From Acidobacteriota bacterium (GTDB taxonomy: Bacteria > Acidobacteriota > Vicinamibacteria > Vicinamibacterales > JAKQTR01): a stretch of DNA of 64,000 nt. This document shows positions 25,627 to 33,689 of this stretch, piece after piece. Numbering within the stretch: position 1 is the stretch's first letter; the number at the start of each line of letters is the position of its first letter. The notes beneath the pieces were generated by a model. The model had not been told where the DNA came from, made no database searches, and saw only the letters and a list, made by a program, of their open reading frames with translations. The stretch is from positions 87,342 through 151,341 of the forward strand of contig JAPKZO010000032.1 of NCBI GenBank assembly GCA_026393755.1, given 5' to 3'. The translations under genes and the position numbers were made by a program.

Positions 25627-26646
25627 ATGAAGTTGATCATTCAGATTCCGTGCCTGAACGAGGCTGAGACGCTGCCGTCAACGCTCCGCGATATTCCGCG
25701 GTCCATTCCAGGCATCGACACGATCGAGATCCTCGTCATCGACGACGGGTCGCGCGACGGCACGGCTGAGGTGGCGCGGCAGCACGGGGTCGAGCACGTG
25801 ATTGGCTTCACGTGCCGGCGCGGCCTGGCGTCTGCCTTCAGCGCGGGATTGGATGCGGCCCTGAAGCTGGGCGCGGACATCATCGTCAACACGGACGGCG
25901 ACAACCAGTACTCCGGCCACGATATTCCGCGGCTGATCGGCCCGTTGCTCAAAGGAGAGGCCGACATCGTCATCGGCGATCGCAACGTGCAGGATCTCGA
26001 CTCCATGTCGCCGACGAAGAAGCTCCTGCAGCGGCTGGGCAGTTGGGTGGTGCGGCAGGTCTCCGATACGCAGGTGCCCGACACGACAAGTGGATTCCGC
26101 GCCTACACCCGCGAGGCCGCGTTGCGCCTGACGATTGTGTCGGACTTCACCTACACGCTCGAGTCGATCATCCAGGCCGGCAAGAAGCGCATCGCGATTG
26201 CTCACGTGCCGATCCAGTCGAACGCGCGCACGCGCAAGTCGCGGTTGTTCTCGAGTGTCTGGACGTACGTGAAGGCGTCGGCAGCCACGATCGTGCGCAT
26301 CTACGCGATGTACGAGCCGCTGAAGGTGTTCGGCCTGATTGGTCTGATGGTGTTTCTGGCGGGCGTCGCGATCTCGGCGCGGTTTGTCTATTATTTCCTG
26401 GGCGGTGCCGGTCAGGGACACGTGCAGTCCCTGATCGTGTCGGCGGTGCTGATGATTGTCGGTTTCCAGATCGCGCTGATTGGGCTGGTGGCTGACGTGA
26501 TCTCCGGCAACCGGAAACTGATCGAGGATCTGCTCTATCGCGTGCGTCGGATGGAGTTGACCGCCGCCACGGACCGGCTGATCGGCGACCGGCCGGTCGC
26601 CGACGGCGGTGGGTCCCGGGACAAGGGGGTCGGACCGCGTGGCTGA
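25627..26646 (+). CDS. GT2 polyprenyl-phosphate glycosyltransferase with membrane tail
   Basis: A 339-residue GT-A enzyme of the Dpm1/GtrB/ArnC type, expected to move a sugar from an NDP donor to polyprenyl phosphate on the inner face of the membrane. Features are QIPCLNEAETLPSTL, LVIDDGSRDGTAEVA, the metal-binding IVNTDGDNQYSGHDI and TTSGFRAYTREAALRL. Two C-terminal helices follow (VFGLIGLMVFLAGVAISARF and LIVSAVLMIVGFQIALIGLV). ATG 25627 fits the domain start; an ATG at 25612 and TTG at 25606 are alternatives. The gene end overlaps the next by eight bases. Confidence 0.87.
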   Translation: MKLIIQIPCLNEAETLPSTLRDIPRSIPGIDTIEILVIDDGSRDGTAEVARQHGVEHVIGFTCRRGLASAFSAGLDAALKLGADIIVNTDGDNQYSGHDIPRLIGPLLKGEADIVIGDRNVQDLDSMSPTKKLLQRLGSWVVRQVSDTQVPDTTSGFRAYTREAALRLTIVSDFTYTLESIIQAGKKRIAIAHVPIQSNARTRKSRLFSSVWTYVKASAATIVRIYAMYEPLKVFGLIGLMVFLAGVAISARFVYYFLGGAGQGHVQSLIVSAVLMIVGFQIALIGLVADVISGNRKLIEDLLYRVRRMELTAATDRLIGDRPVADGGGSRDKGVGPRG

Positions 26647-27499
26647 TCCGTCATCGATCTCGATCGTGGTCCCCGCCTTCAACGAGCAGGACGCCATCGG
26701 CCCGCTCGTCGAGCGGCTTCGGGAGGCCGGAGCCTGGCACGAAATCCTGGTGGTCGACGACGGATCGACTGACGACACGGCGGCGCGAGCGCAGGCGGCC
26801 GGCGCGACGCTGATCCGTCATCCCTACAACAAGGGAAACGGTGCGGCCGTGAAGTCGGGCATTCGCAAGGCCACCGGCGAGTTCATTCTCATCATCGACG
26901 GCGACGGCCAGCACCGGACTGGCGATGCCAGGCGAATCACGGCGCGGCTCGGCGAGTACGATCTCGTGATTGGCGCGCGCTCGGCCGGCACGCAGGCGAC
27001 ACGGGCGCGCCTGCTCGGCAACAGCGCCCTGAACTGGCTGGCCAGCTACATGACCGGCCGCCACGTCCCGGATCTGACGTCGGGATTCCGGGGCGCGCGC
27101 ACGGCGTGCCTGCGCGAGTTCCTGCACCTGCTGCCCAACGGATTCTCGACGCCGACGACGACGACGCTGGCGTTCATCAAGGCGGGGTACAACGTCACCT
27201 TCGAGCCGATCGACGCGGACGCGCGCGCAGGTGCGTCCAAGATCAGGCTCGCCCGCGACGGCGTGAAGTTCCTGCTGATCGTCCTGAAGATTGTCACCCT
27301 GTTCAATCCGCTCCGGGTCTTCCTGCCCATCAGCCTCGGATCGTTTGCCGCCGGCGCGGCGTACGCGGCGTGGACCATCGCGACGCAGTCCCACATCGCG
27401 AACGCGTCGGTCCTCCTGATCATGCTCGCGGTCATTGTGTTCCTCGTCGGGTTGGTCTCGGAACAGATCGCCGCGCTCAGGTTCGAGCGGCGCGAGTAG
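26639..27499 (+). CDS. GT2 polyprenyl-phosphate glycosyltransferase
   Basis: A 286-residue Dpm1/GtrB-like enzyme. It shows SIVVPAFNEQDAIGPLVERL, ILVVDDGSTDDTAARA, KGNGAAVKSGIRKATGEF, the metal site LIIDGDGQHRTGDARR and LTSGFRGARTACLREF. The two C-terminal helices (FLPISLGSFAAGAAYAAWTI and ASVLLIMLAVIVFLVGLVS) anchor it in the membrane. GTG 26639 is preferred because it overlaps the previous stop and has AGGGGG upstream; GTG 26609 would extend it inside the previous gene. It is adjacent to a GT-C gene that could use its product. Confidence 0.86.
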   Translation: MADPSSISIVVPAFNEQDAIGPLVERLREAGAWHEILVVDDGSTDDTAARAQAAGATLIRHPYNKGNGAAVKSGIRKATGEFILIIDGDGQHRTGDARRITARLGEYDLVIGARSAGTQATRARLLGNSALNWLASYMTGRHVPDLTSGFRGARTACLREFLHLLPNGFSTPTTTTLAFIKAGYNVTFEPIDADARAGASKIRLARDGVKFLLIVLKIVTLFNPLRVFLPISLGSFAAGAAYAAWTIATQSHIANASVLLIMLAVIVFLVGLVSEQIAALRFERRE

Positions 27500-27511
27500 G
27501 GCGCTCAGCCG

Positions 27512-28825
27512 ATGACCTCAGAGCGGGACATGCGTCAGACCCCGACCCTGCGATGGGCCGCCCGGCCGCTCGTCGCGGCGGCACTCCTGACTGGGCTCAC
27601 GCTCCGGCTCGCCTTCGGCCTCGGCTGGTGGGTCGACAAGCCGTTGACGCTCGATGAGCAGGAGTACCTGATACTCGCGCAGAGCCTGGCCGAGGGCCGA
27701 GGCCTCACATACTCGTCGCCTTCGGCGAGTCCAGGCGGCACGAGACATTTCGAACGGCCGCCCGGATATCCGGTGTTTCTGGCCGGCGTGATGACGCTCA
27801 GCGGCGGATTCGCCGGTGTCCGCCACGACGCCGGCGTGCCGGCACCCGTCAAGGTGGTCCAGTCGATCGTCGGCCTGGTAACCGTTCTGCTGATCGGGCT
27901 CATTGCCCGCCGTGCCGCTGGCGAGCGGGCTGGTACGATCGCCGTGTGGATCGCGGCGATCTATCCGCCGCTGGTCTGGTCGTGCGCGTACGTCTTGTCG
28001 GAAACGCTTTACACGCTGCTCGCGTTCGCGGTCGTTCTGCTGCTCGGTGATGCCTTCGACGACGACCGGTCGAATGGCTGGAAGGTGTGCACCGCCGGAG
28101 TCGTCACGGGCGCGGCACTGCTGACCCGGGAGGCCATGCTGTTCTTCCTCGTCCTGGGCGCGCTCTGGCTGGTGGCTCACCGGCGATGGAGGTTCGTGGC
28201 CACCTTTCTGGCTGGCGCACTGATCGTCCTGCTGCCGTGGATCATGCGCAACGCCATCGTGCACGGCGGGTTCGTCGTCGGGGCGCCGCACGGGGGCGTG
28301 ACGTTCTGGACGGGCAACAACGATCTGGCGCGGGGTGAGGGCGACATGGCCGCCAACCCGGCGCTCCGGGGGGCCTCTCTGGACATCGAAGCCCGGAATC
28401 CGGGATTGAGCGCCAGGGAACTCGATGGGCTGTACTACGGGATCGCTTTCGACTACATCACCAGTCACCCGATCGCCTGGGCCTGGCTTGAGGTGCGAAA
28501 GCTGTTCTTCGTCATCGCGCCCGTCGGACCGTCCTACCGACTGCACTCGCCGCTTTATTTCTGGGCGTCGATCGTCTCGTACCTCGGTGTGCTGCCGTTT
28601 GCTCTGGCAGGATGCCTCAGGCTCGTGCGGCGCGAGCGGCCTCCGATCGCCCTCTGGTTGATGGCGCTGTCGGCGGTCCTGTTGTCGCTGGCGCTCTTTC
28701 CGCAGGAGCGCTTCCGCATTCCCGTCATCGACCCGGCACTCATCGTCTGCGCGGCCAGTTGGTGGGCGCTGCGGCCGGCCGCGGCGAAGCTCCCGGATTC
28801 GGAGTTGCGCGCATGCATGTCCTGA
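27512..28825 (+). CDS. GT39/ArnT-like membrane glycosyltransferase
   Basis: A 437-residue polytopic protein with about ten helices, of the GT-C class that uses polyprenyl-phosphate sugars outside the membrane. The first outer loop has the acidic motif LTLDEQEYLILAQSL (D48, E49), the usual catalytic site of the PMT/ArnT superfamily, followed by HFERPPGYPVFLAGV. Later segments such as AGVVTGAALLTREAMLFF and LLPWIMRNAIVHGGF are standard for the family. It starts 12 bases after a GT2 gene and overlaps another by 13 bases, so donor synthesis and use look coupled. Confidence 0.8.
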   Translation: MTSERDMRQTPTLRWAARPLVAAALLTGLTLRLAFGLGWWVDKPLTLDEQEYLILAQSLAEGRGLTYSSPSASPGGTRHFERPPGYPVFLAGVMTLSGGFAGVRHDAGVPAPVKVVQSIVGLVTVLLIGLIARRAAGERAGTIAVWIAAIYPPLVWSCAYVLSETLYTLLAFAVVLLLGDAFDDDRSNGWKVCTAGVVTGAALLTREAMLFFLVLGALWLVAHRRWRFVATFLAGALIVLLPWIMRNAIVHGGFVVGAPHGGVTFWTGNNDLARGEGDMAANPALRGASLDIEARNPGLSARELDGLYYGIAFDYITSHPIAWAWLEVRKLFFVIAPVGPSYRLHSPLYFWASIVSYLGVLPFALAGCLRLVRRERPPIALWLMALSAVLLSLALFPQERFRIPVIDPALIVCAASWWALRPAAAKLPDSELRACMS

Positions 28826-29544
28826 TCATCGTCCCGACCTACAACGAGCGCGAGAATCTGCCGATCCTGCTCGACTGGATCCTGGCGCACTACGATTACC
28901 GTGTGCTGGTCGTCGACGATCAATCGCCGGATGGAACAGGTGCGGTGGCGGACGAGTACGCCGGGCGACATCCGGATCGCATCGATGTCCTGCACCGGAC
29001 GGGACCGCGTGGACTCGGACGCTCGTACATCGACGGGATGAAGCGGGCTCTGGCAGGCGACCATGACGTCATCTGCCAGATGGACGCCGACTTCTCGCAC
29101 GATCCCAAGTACCTGCCCGACTTGATCGCTGCGACGGCCCAGTGCGATCTCGTGATTGGATCGCGCTACCTGCGGGGTATTTCCGTCGTCAACTGGCCGC
29201 TTCGGCGGGTGATTCTCAGCTCGTTTGCCAACTGGTACGTCCGGACGATTACGCGACTGACCGTTCGCGATTGCACGGCGGGATTCAGGGCCTGGCGCCG
29301 CGAAGCCCTCGCCAGCATTCCGATTGACGGCATGTTGTCGGAAGGCTACGCGTTCGTGGTGGAAATGACGTTCGAAGCGGCACGACGGGGCTATCGCATC
29401 GGCGAAGTGCCCATCATTTTCGTGGAGCGGCGCGAAGGCGTCTCCAAGATGTCGACGCGCGTGTTGACCGAGTCGATGCTGATGCCGTGGCGGCTGGTCT
29501 GGCGGGGTCTCTGGCGGACGGGCACCGGAGGCGCCGGCTCGTGA
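28813..29544 (+). CDS. Dpm1-like polyprenol monophosphomannose synthase
   Basis: A 243-residue soluble or peripheral GT2 enzyme, very close in pattern to the bacterial and archaeal polyprenyl-phosphate mannose synthases. It shows LIIVPTYNERENLPILLDWI, VLVVDDQSPDGTGAVADEY, the signature QMDADFSHDPKYLPDLI, GSRYLRGISVVNWP, DCTAGFRAWRREAL and PIIFVERREGVSKMS. It lacks the C-terminal membrane helices of its neighbours. ATG 28813 starts inside the end of the upstream GT-C gene. It probably makes polyprenyl-phosphate mannose for GT-C enzymes in the locus. Confidence 0.88.
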   Translation: MHVLIIVPTYNERENLPILLDWILAHYDYRVLVVDDQSPDGTGAVADEYAGRHPDRIDVLHRTGPRGLGRSYIDGMKRALAGDHDVICQMDADFSHDPKYLPDLIAATAQCDLVIGSRYLRGISVVNWPLRRVILSSFANWYVRTITRLTVRDCTAGFRAWRREALASIPIDGMLSEGYAFVVEMTFEAARRGYRIGEVPIIFVERREGVSKMSTRVLTESMLMPWRLVWRGLWRTGTGGAGS

Positions 29545-30809
29545 CGACGCGTCAGGTCGTCGTGATGGTGACGACCTCGTACCCCAGGTTTCCGGGAGAC
29601 ACCATCGGGACGTTCATGGAGCCAATCGCCCGGGGGCTCGCGGCGCGCGGGCACCGCATCCACGTGGTGCTGCCATGGCATCCGCGCCTCACGCGCCTCG
29701 GCGTCGACGAGGGCATCCACTTCCACCCGGTTCGCTATGCGCCGCACCCGAGCCTGAACGTGTTCGGCTACGCCGAATCGCTGCAGGCCGACGTGCACCT
29801 GCGTCTCGCCGCCCTTCTGGCGGCGCCGCTGGCGCTTCAGGCGCTTGTCCGCACCACCCGGCGCGTGGCGCGCGAGGTGGGCGCCACGTTGCTGCACGGC
29901 CACTGGCTCATTCCCGGGGGCGCGGTCGCAGCGGCAGCCGGCACAGCACTACCGGTGGTGACGAGCCTGCACGGATCCGATGTGTTCCTCGCCGAACGAC
30001 ACGCCGTCGCGCGCCTCGGCGCCCGGTTCGCCCTGCGCCGCGTGGACTGGATCACCGCGTGCAGCGACGACCTGCGCACCCGCACGATCGCGCTCGGCGC
30101 CTCCGCCGATCGCATCGAGACGATTCCGTACGGGGTCGATGTCGATCGGTTTCGGCCGGACCCTGATATCCGCGCCGCGAGCCGGCGCGCGCTCGAGCTC
30201 GCGCCGGACGACGTGATGTTGTTTACGGCGGGGCGGTTCGTCCGAAAAAAGGGATTCGAGTACTTGATAGATGCGGTCGGCCGCCTGGCGCCGCGGTGGC
30301 CCGGCGTGCGCCTGATCATGGCCGGAGGAGGCGACCTCGATCACGAGTTGCGGGATCGAGTCGACAAGCTGGGCATCGGCGGCCACGTCCGATTCGTCGG
30401 TGTGCTGGCACAGCCGGATGTGGCCCGGCACCTGGCGGCCGCGGATATCGCGGTGATGCCGTCGATTCGAGACGACGCGGGCAATGTCGATGGCCTGCCG
30501 AATACGGTCATGGAAGCGCTGGCGTCGGGAACGCCGCTGGTGGCGACCACGGCTGGCGGCATCCCGTCGGTCGTCACCCATGAACAGAACGGGCTGCTGG
30601 TGCCGGAGAAGGATGTGGCCGCACTCGAGGCGGCGATTGAGCGGCTGATCGCCAATCCGGCGGCCCGAGCCACGCTCGGCGCCGCCGCCAGAGCCGACGC
30701 GGTGGCCACCCGAACGTGGGACCGGGTCGCCGAACGGATGGAACAGGTGTACGATCGGGCGGCTGATTGGCGTGACAGGCACTGCGGTACCGGACGGGAC
30801 TCTCGATGA
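29541..30809 (+). CDS. Glycosyltransferase family 4
   Basis: A 422-residue GT-B transferase. It shows TTSYPRFPGDTIGTFMEPIA at the front, LLHGHWLIPGGAVAAAA and VTSLHGSDVFLAERH in the acceptor half, then VDRFRPDPDIRAAS, LFTAGRFVRKKGFEYLIDA and SIRDDAGNVDGLPNTVMEAL with the acidic donor site. The start is GTG 29541, overlapping the previous stop (GTGA), better supported than the in-frame codon at 29487. Sugar and acceptor are unknown. Confidence 0.87.
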   Translation: MTTRQVVVMVTTSYPRFPGDTIGTFMEPIARGLAARGHRIHVVLPWHPRLTRLGVDEGIHFHPVRYAPHPSLNVFGYAESLQADVHLRLAALLAAPLALQALVRTTRRVAREVGATLLHGHWLIPGGAVAAAAGTALPVVTSLHGSDVFLAERHAVARLGARFALRRVDWITACSDDLRTRTIALGASADRIETIPYGVDVDRFRPDPDIRAASRRALELAPDDVMLFTAGRFVRKKGFEYLIDAVGRLAPRWPGVRLIMAGGGDLDHELRDRVDKLGIGGHVRFVGVLAQPDVARHLAAADIAVMPSIRDDAGNVDGLPNTVMEALASGTPLVATTAGGIPSVVTHEQNGLLVPEKDVAALEAAIERLIANPAARATLGAAARADAVATRTWDRVAERMEQVYDRAADWRDRHCGTGRDSR

Positions 30810-31573
30810 CAGCACCTCCACAGGCGCCGGGGTTGAGCATCTTCTTCCCCGCCTACAACGACAGCGGCACGATCGCCAGCATGGTCATCGGTGCGATCGT
30901 GGCCGCGCGGGCCCTGACATCTGACTTCGAGGTGCTCGTCATCAATGACGGCAGCCGCGACCTGACGCCACAGATTGCCGACGAACTGGCGCGTGTCTAT
31001 CCCCAGGTCCGGGTCGTCCATCACCAGGCCAACCGCGGATATGGCGGCGCCTTGCGCAGCGGCTTCGCCAGCGCGTCGAAGGAGTACATCTTCTACACCG
31101 ATGGCGACGCACAGTACGATCCGTCGGAGATGAGCATTCTCTGGAGCAGGCTCGGGCCAGGCGTGGACATGGTCAACGGGTACAAGATCAGCCGGTCGGA
31201 CCCGCTCCATCGCATCATCATCGGACGCCTCTATCACTACACGGTCAAGATCCTCTTCGGTCTGAAGGTCCGTGACGTCGACTGCGACTTCAGGCTGATG
31301 CGCCGGTCCATGTTCGACACGGTGCACCTGGAGAAGACGAGCGGTGTCATCTGCCTGGAGATGATGAAGAAGATCCACGACGCCGGCTTCGCCATCGTCG
31401 AAGCGCCCGTGCACCATTACCACCGTGCGTACGGAAAGTCGCAGTTCTTCAACTTCGGCCGCATCCTGCGAACGGGCATCGATGTCCTCGCACTGTGGTG
31501 GGCGCTGGTCATCGAGCGCCGACACATGGCGCCGGGCCAGACGCCGGGCCAGACGCCGTCATCGGGAACATGA
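30806..31573 (+). CDS. Glycosyltransferase family 2, polyprenyl-phosphate type
   Basis: A 255-residue GT-A enzyme without membrane tail. It shows SIFFPAYNDSGTIASMVIG, VLVINDGSRDLTPQIADEL, NRGYGGALRSGFASASKEY, the metal site YTDGDAQYDPSEM and DVDCDFRLMRRSMFDTV. This pattern belongs to the DPM1-like group. ATG 30806 overlaps the previous stop (ATGA). The last residues carry a PGQTPGQTP repeat encoded by a 12-bp tandem duplication (31532-31555). Confidence 0.85.
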   Translation: MTAPPQAPGLSIFFPAYNDSGTIASMVIGAIVAARALTSDFEVLVINDGSRDLTPQIADELARVYPQVRVVHHQANRGYGGALRSGFASASKEYIFYTDGDAQYDPSEMSILWSRLGPGVDMVNGYKISRSDPLHRIIIGRLYHYTVKILFGLKVRDVDCDFRLMRRSMFDTVHLEKTSGVICLEMMKKIHDAGFAIVEAPVHHYHRAYGKSQFFNFGRILRTGIDVLALWWALVIERRHMAPGQTPGQTPSSGT

Positions 31574-32595
31574 CCATGGACGGGACCTTCTACCGCAACC
31601 GGCCCGTGATGATCACGGGGGGACTCGGGTTCATCGGCAGCAACCTCGCCCACCGGCTGGCCGATCTCGGCGCCGACGTCCTGCTGGTCGATTCGCTGAT
31701 CCCGGATTACGGCGGCAACCTGCACAACATCGAGGGCATCAAGGACCGCGTGCGGGTCAACATCGCCGACGTCCGGCAAGAGAGCACGATGAACTACCTC
31801 GTGCGCCAGGTCGACGTGATCTTCAATCTTGCCGGGCAGGTCAGTCACATCGACAGCATGCGGGATCCGTACACCGACCTGGAGATCAACTGCCGCAGCC
31901 AGTTATCCCTGCTCGAGGCCTGCCGCCGGAACAACCCGAAGGCCAAGGTCGTCTTTGCCGGCACCCGCCAGGTCTACGGCAAGCCGGATTCGCTGCCAGT
32001 CACCGAGCGGCACCTCGTGCGGCCGACTGATATCAATGGCATCAACAAGGTCGCCGGTGAGTACTACCATCTGGTCTACAACAACGTCTTCGGCGTGCGC
32101 GCGTGCTCGTTGCGGCTGACCAACGTCTATGGCCCGCGCCAACTGGTGAAGCACGACCGCCAGGGATTCATCGGCTGGTTCATCCGGCTGGTGGTGGAGG
32201 ATCGCGAAATCGAGATCTACGGGGACGGATCACAGTTGCGGGATTTCGTCTTCGTCGATGATGCGGCGGAGGCGTTCCTGGCCGCGGGCGCGTCGGACGC
32301 GTGCAACGGCGAGGTCTTCAACGTCGGCGGCCTCGAACCCATCAGCCACCGCGATCTGGTCCACCTGCTGATCGAGGTCGCGGGCACCGGGCGTGTGCGG
32401 TACGTGGACTGGCCGGCCGAGAAGAAGGCCATCGACATCGGCAGTTTCTACGCCGACTCCAGCCGGTTCACGACGGCGACCGGGTGGCGGCCCCGCGTGG
32501 GCCTGCGAGAGGGCCTGGCCAGGACGGTGGCGTTCTACCGCGAACACCTCGCGAAGTACCTGGAGCCGGCGCCCCACGCACCGGAGCGCGCATGA
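31570..32595 (+). CDS. NAD-dependent epimerase/dehydratase-like protein lacking the catalytic Tyr
   Basis: A 341-residue extended SDR protein for NDP-sugars. The NAD loop is GGLGFIGSN (residues 17-25), then FNLAGQVSHIDSM, VFAGTRQVYGKP, SLRLTNVYGPRQ, EIYGDGSQLRDFVFVDD and EVFNVGG. The YxxxK catalytic pair is altered: the codons read N156-G-I-N-K160, so Lys is kept but Tyr is Asn. I recall related proteins with the same NGINK text, so this is probably a subfamily trait and not an error. Activity as a normal 4-epimerase or 4,6-dehydratase is therefore doubtful. ATG 31570 overlaps the previous stop, and the aminotransferase follows with overlap. Confidence 0.82.
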   Translation: MTMDGTFYRNRPVMITGGLGFIGSNLAHRLADLGADVLLVDSLIPDYGGNLHNIEGIKDRVRVNIADVRQESTMNYLVRQVDVIFNLAGQVSHIDSMRDPYTDLEINCRSQLSLLEACRRNNPKAKVVFAGTRQVYGKPDSLPVTERHLVRPTDINGINKVAGEYYHLVYNNVFGVRACSLRLTNVYGPRQLVKHDRQGFIGWFIRLVVEDREIEIYGDGSQLRDFVFVDDAAEAFLAAGASDACNGEVFNVGGLEPISHRDLVHLLIEVAGTGRVRYVDWPAEKKAIDIGSFYADSSRFTTATGWRPRVGLREGLARTVAFYREHLAKYLEPAPHAPERA

Positions 32596-33686
32596 CCTCG
32601 CCCCGCGTGCCGTTCATGCGGCTGAAGCCCGGCGAGGACGGCCCCGCGATCGACCAGGCGATCCGCCGCGTCATCGACGGCGGGTGGTACGTGCTCGGCC
32701 CCGAGGTCGAGGCCTTCGAACAGGCGTTCGCCGGCGCGTGCCATGCCTCCTACGCCATTGGGGTCGGCACCGGCACGGACGCCATCGCGATCATTCTCCG
32801 CGGGCTGGGCATCGGCGCCGGCGCCGAAGTCATCACGACACCGCTGTCGGCGGCCTACACCGCGCTTGCCTGCATGATGGTGGGCGCCAGGCCTGTATTC
32901 GCGGATCTCGATCCGGCGCGGCTGACGCTGGACCCGGCCGCGGTCGAGGCCCAGATCACGTCGCGGACCGCGGCCATTCTGCCCGTCCATGTGTACGGCC
33001 AGCCGGCCGACATGCCCGCGATCATGGCGATCGCCTCGCGCCATCAACTCGCCGTCGTTGAGGATTGCTGCCAGGCGCATCTGGCGACATGCGGGGGACG
33101 GCCGGTCGGCAGTTTCGGTATCGCCGCCGCGTACAGCTTCTACCCCACCAAGAATCTTGGCGCGCTCGGCGACGGCGGCGCGATCACGACCAACGACGCC
33201 ACGCTCGCCTCGCGAGTCAAGCGTCTGAGGAACGGCGGACAAACCGATCGCTACCATCATGCGGAGATGGGCGTGAACAGCCGGCTGGACGAAATGCAGG
33301 CGGCCATCCTCTCGGCACGCCTGCCGTTTCTGCCCACGTGGACCGAGGCGAGGCGACAGCACGCCGCCACCTACCGCCGCCTGCTGGCCGGCGCCCCGAT
33401 CGTGGTGCCGCCCGAACGGGACGCAGGCCACGTCTACCACCTGTTCCCGATTCTCTCGGGCAACCGTGATGCGCTGCGGCTGTGGCTGACGGATCAGGGT
33501 ATCGACACGCTGATCCATTATCCGGTACCGATCCCCCAGCAGCCCGCGGTGTCGACCGTCAATCCAACGGCCTGCCCCGTTGCGGATCGGGTGTGCCTGG
33601 ACATCTGCTCGCTGCCGCTGTACCCAGGACTTTCAGAGGCCGAAATCTCGCTGGTTGCCGACGCCATCCAGCGCTTCGCGCCCTGA
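32592..33686 (+). CDS. DegT/DnrJ/EryC1/StrS sugar aminotransferase
   Basis: A 364-residue PLP enzyme that aminates a keto-sugar nucleotide. It shows GGWYVLGPEVEAFEQAFA, YAIGVGTGTDAIAIILR, TPLSAAYTALACMMVGARPV, VVEDCCQAHLA and the PLP lysine K187 in YSFYPTKNLGALGDGGA, then GVNSRLDEMQAAIL. All are family hallmarks. ATG 32592 overlaps the upstream stop (ATGA), coupling it to the Tyr-less SDR, so the two may act on the same sugar. The product is expected to be an amino-deoxy sugar for the glycan. Confidence 0.92.
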   Translation: MTSPRVPFMRLKPGEDGPAIDQAIRRVIDGGWYVLGPEVEAFEQAFAGACHASYAIGVGTGTDAIAIILRGLGIGAGAEVITTPLSAAYTALACMMVGARPVFADLDPARLTLDPAAVEAQITSRTAAILPVHVYGQPADMPAIMAIASRHQLAVVEDCCQAHLATCGGRPVGSFGIAAAYSFYPTKNLGALGDGGAITTNDATLASRVKRLRNGGQTDRYHHAEMGVNSRLDEMQAAILSARLPFLPTWTEARRQHAATYRRLLAGAPIVVPPERDAGHVYHLFPILSGNRDALRLWLTDQGIDTLIHYPVPIPQQPAVSTVNPTACPVADRVCLDICSLPLYPGLSEAEISLVADAIQRFAP

Positions 33687-33689
33687 CGC

